A stretch of DNA of 7,708 nucleotides from Paracoccaceae bacterium (GTDB lineage Bacteria; Pseudomonadota; Alphaproteobacteria; Rhodobacterales; Rhodobacteraceae). Position numbers and translations under genes: made by a program. The stretch lies in the NCBI GenBank assembly GCA_023134935.1, contig JAGLUD010000055.1, positions 1-7,708 of the forward strand, read 5' to 3'. Within the stretch, counting starts at the first letter, position 1, and each line of letters begins with the position of its first letter. This document shows positions 6,186 through 7,708 of this stretch, piece by piece. A model generated the notes under the pieces. The model saw only the letters and a list, made by a program, of their open reading frames with translations. It was not told the origin of the DNA and made no database searches.

Positions 6186-7441
6186 CGGATTTCTTTCCAG
6201 ACAGGAATTTCGGGGCGCACCGGCTGCATTAGCGGTGCGCGGTCTATGACGCCGCCGGGCAATGTAGCGGGGAACGCGGATTGCGACCAGCGGATTAGCT
6301 GAACTGCAGGCGAACCAAGCAGTGCCTTGGCGGCAGGCTGGGTCCACAACACATGGTCCATAATATCGTTCGGACGGTAAGAGCTGTCAGCGATGCCGTC
6401 CCCGTTCAGATCGAAAGCGGCATGGTCGGACCAGTAGTTGCCGTTTTCGTCAACGCTCCAATCCACCCATTTGGAACCGACGTATTTGACTTGAGTGCGG
6501 TTGCCAATAAAGGCGTTGCCGGACATTTCATTGCGTTCGGAACCGGCAGTGAAGTGGATACCGATGCCGCAGCCCTCAAACCAATTGCCGGCAAATGTAT
6601 TTTTATGCGCATTGTAGATGAACACGCATTTGTCGCGTACTTGCTGAATGGTGTTGTTAACCACTTCGCTTTTGTTGGTGTAGTTCATCATGATCCCGTG
6701 ATCGCGGTCACCGATCGAAAGGTTCCCTTCGATCCGAACGTTATCGGAATACATCACCGCGTATCCCAAGTGGTTGCCCTCGGAAATATTGCCGAAAACC
6801 AGCGAATTGTTGGCGTACATATAATGCACCGCAAATCGTAAATCGCGGAAACGGTTGCCGGTAAATTCATTGTTTTTGGAGGTATTAACAAACACTCCGT
6901 CGCGCCCATATCGCACGTCATTACCAATCACGCGAGTGCCTGGCGCGTTCCAGAGATAGATACCGTTGCCGCGATCATTCATACGCGCGTCTTGCCGGCC
7001 TACGATGGTATTACCTTCGATTAACGAGTCTTTCGCGCCATGCACGTCGATGCCAATCAAGTTGCCAATTAACGTGTTACCCCGAACCACCGCACGGTGT
7101 GCGCGCTTGGTCAGCGTAATACCTGCATCAAGCCCATCACCACCGGAACCTGAACCGATAACCGTCAGGCCTTCGATCGTCACATCTGGCACAGTAACCT
7201 TAATAGTTGACCCGATTTCGCGCCCGTCAATCAAAGCGCCCTCGCCAATCAATGTCAGCGGAACTTCAATCACAATCGGCCCAAAGTGCGTGCCTTGCGA
7301 CAGGCGGAGGATATCCCCCGCCTGCGCGTTTTTCAAAGCCTCAACAAGTGCCCCATCTGTTGCAGGCACAATTGTTTCGCTCGCCACGGCGGGGGACACC
7401 GGAAGCAACAGAACAATTAGCAAGAACAAACGAAGCATCAT
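6182..7441 (-). CDS. nosD: NosD: periplasmic beta-helix copper-centre maturation protein
   Basis: NosD is the periplasmic partner of NosF and NosY. It interacts with NosZ and NosL and is required to load the CuZ centre. It has 419 residues, normal for the family. A Sec signal peptide (MMLRLFLLIVLLLPVSPAVA) is cleaved after about residue 20. Residues about 30-320 are right-handed parallel beta-helix rungs, visible as repeated 'xxGNxixGNxxGixxxxxxxxxIxGN' patterns: RGNTLIGNLIGI, IEGNTIVG, VIGNDVRYG, EFTGNRF, RIEGNLSIG, EMSGNAFIGN. The C-terminal region has the family block NGNYWSDHAAFDLNGDGIAD (333-352) and a conserved hydrophobic tail (VQLIRW, APLM). Two adjacent ATGs are possible; the first has AAGGAT about 10-15 bases upstream, overlapping the nosZ stop. 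The gap to nosZ is 12 bp. Confidence 0.95.
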   Translation of the reverse strand: MMLRLFLLIVLLLPVSPAVASETIVPATDGALVEALKNAQAGDILRLSQGTHFGPIVIEVPLTLIGEGALIDGREIGSTIKVTVPDVTIEGLTVIGSGSGGDGLDAGITLTKRAHRAVVRGNTLIGNLIGIDVHGAKDSLIEGNTIVGRQDARMNDRGNGIYLWNAPGTRVIGNDVRYGRDGVFVNTSKNNEFTGNRFRDLRFAVHYMYANNSLVFGNISEGNHLGYAVMYSDNVRIEGNLSIGDRDHGIMMNYTNKSEVVNNTIQQVRDKCVFIYNAHKNTFAGNWFEGCGIGIHFTAGSERNEMSGNAFIGNRTQVKYVGSKWVDWSVDENGNYWSDHAAFDLNGDGIADSSYRPNDIMDHVLWTQPAAKALLGSPAVQLIRWSQSAFPATLPGGVIDRAPLMQPVRPEIPVWKEIR

Positions 7442-7453
7442 TGAAACTTATCC

Positions 7454-7708
7454 TTATGCAGGCTCAACCAACATCCGGCCGCGCATCTCCATGTGGAGGG
7501 CGTGACAGAACCATTGGCAGTAATACCAGTGAACACCCGGACGGCCTGCGATGAATGTAATCGACGCAGTTGCCTGCGGTCCTACTTCCATACAAACACC
7601 ATGGTTGCCCAGCGAGAATCCGTGGGTCAAATCGTCCACATCGTCGATGTTGGTCACATATACTGTAACCTCGTCGCCTTGCTTAACTGTGAACTGCTCC
7701 ATCGAGAA
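7454..7708 (-). CDS. nosZ: Nitrous oxide reductase NosZ, partial: C-terminal 84 residues (CuA domain)
   Basis: NosZ is the periplasmic copper enzyme that reduces N2O to N2. Only the end of its C-terminal cupredoxin (CuA) domain is in the window; the 5' part runs off the right edge. The visible sequence runs from [17 protein letters not shown] to EPA and the TAA at 7454-7456. All six CuA ligands are recognisable: the His of DLTHGF, and the Cys, Trp, Cys, His and Met of [12 protein letters not shown]. This domain takes electrons for the CuZ site of the N-terminal propeller in the partner subunit. The sequence resembles clade I (Tat-exported) NosZ, consistent with a nosX-ending operon. The ATG at 7700-7702 is internal, not the gene start. 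Confidence 0.97.
   Translation of the reverse strand, partial: FSMEQFTVKQGDEVTVYVTNIDDVDDLTHGFSLGNHGVCMEVGPQATASITFIAGRPGVHWYYCQWFCHALHMEMRGRMLVEPA

Noticed and set aside
6186..6347. Upstream in-frame start for nosF
   Set aside because: The extra 54 residues are arginine/alanine-rich with no family similarity and lie inside nosD's coding region. The conserved NosF N-terminus starts at the ATG at 6183-6185.

Overview
The window looks like part of a denitrifying alphaproteobacterial genome, probably of the Rhodobacteraceae (Paracoccus/Roseobacter) type. This is inferred from the nosZDFYLX gene order with a Tat-exported NosX at the end, a clade I NosZ C-terminus, and a neighbouring sugar-type ABC uptake locus with a LacI-family regulator. 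No 16S rRNA or other strict marker is present, so the taxonomy is a judgement.

Left part (1-1959), mostly minus strand: this is a carbohydrate-type ABC importer. The first 97 codons of a MalF/UgpA-like permease run off the left edge (1-293). A 166-bp gap before it carries two strong hairpins (370-418 and 421-448). Upstream lies the gene for a secreted family 1 solute-binding protein (460-1776). Its upstream region (1777-1959) holds two 18-20 bp palindromic sites with a central CG, the hallmark of LacI-family operators. The first sits exactly between a candidate -35 and -10. The divergent gene at 1960-2982 (plus strand) is a LacI-family regulator, the obvious candidate to bind these sites and control the transporter according to its ligand. 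The sugar cannot be named from sequence.

Right part (3048-7708), all minus strand: this is the distal portion of a nitrous oxide reductase operon, transcribed right to left as nosZ (3' end only), nosD, nosF, nosY, nosL, nosX. NosZ reduces N2O to N2 in the periplasm; the visible part is its CuA electron-entry domain. NosD (periplasmic beta-helix), NosF (ATPase) and NosY (membrane protein) form the NosDFY complex needed for CuZ assembly. NosL is a copper-delivering lipoprotein. NosX is an ApbE-type flavin transferase that flavinylates NosR, which is expected upstream outside the window. The genes are packed with 1-4 bp start/stop overlaps, indicating one translationally coupled transcript. The nos operon and the regulator gene converge with a 65-bp gap (2983-3047) in which no convincing terminator is seen.

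Nothing in the window requires an undescribed system. The most interesting non-coding structure is the LacI-type double operator/promoter arrangement and the tandem hairpins between the binding-protein and permease genes.
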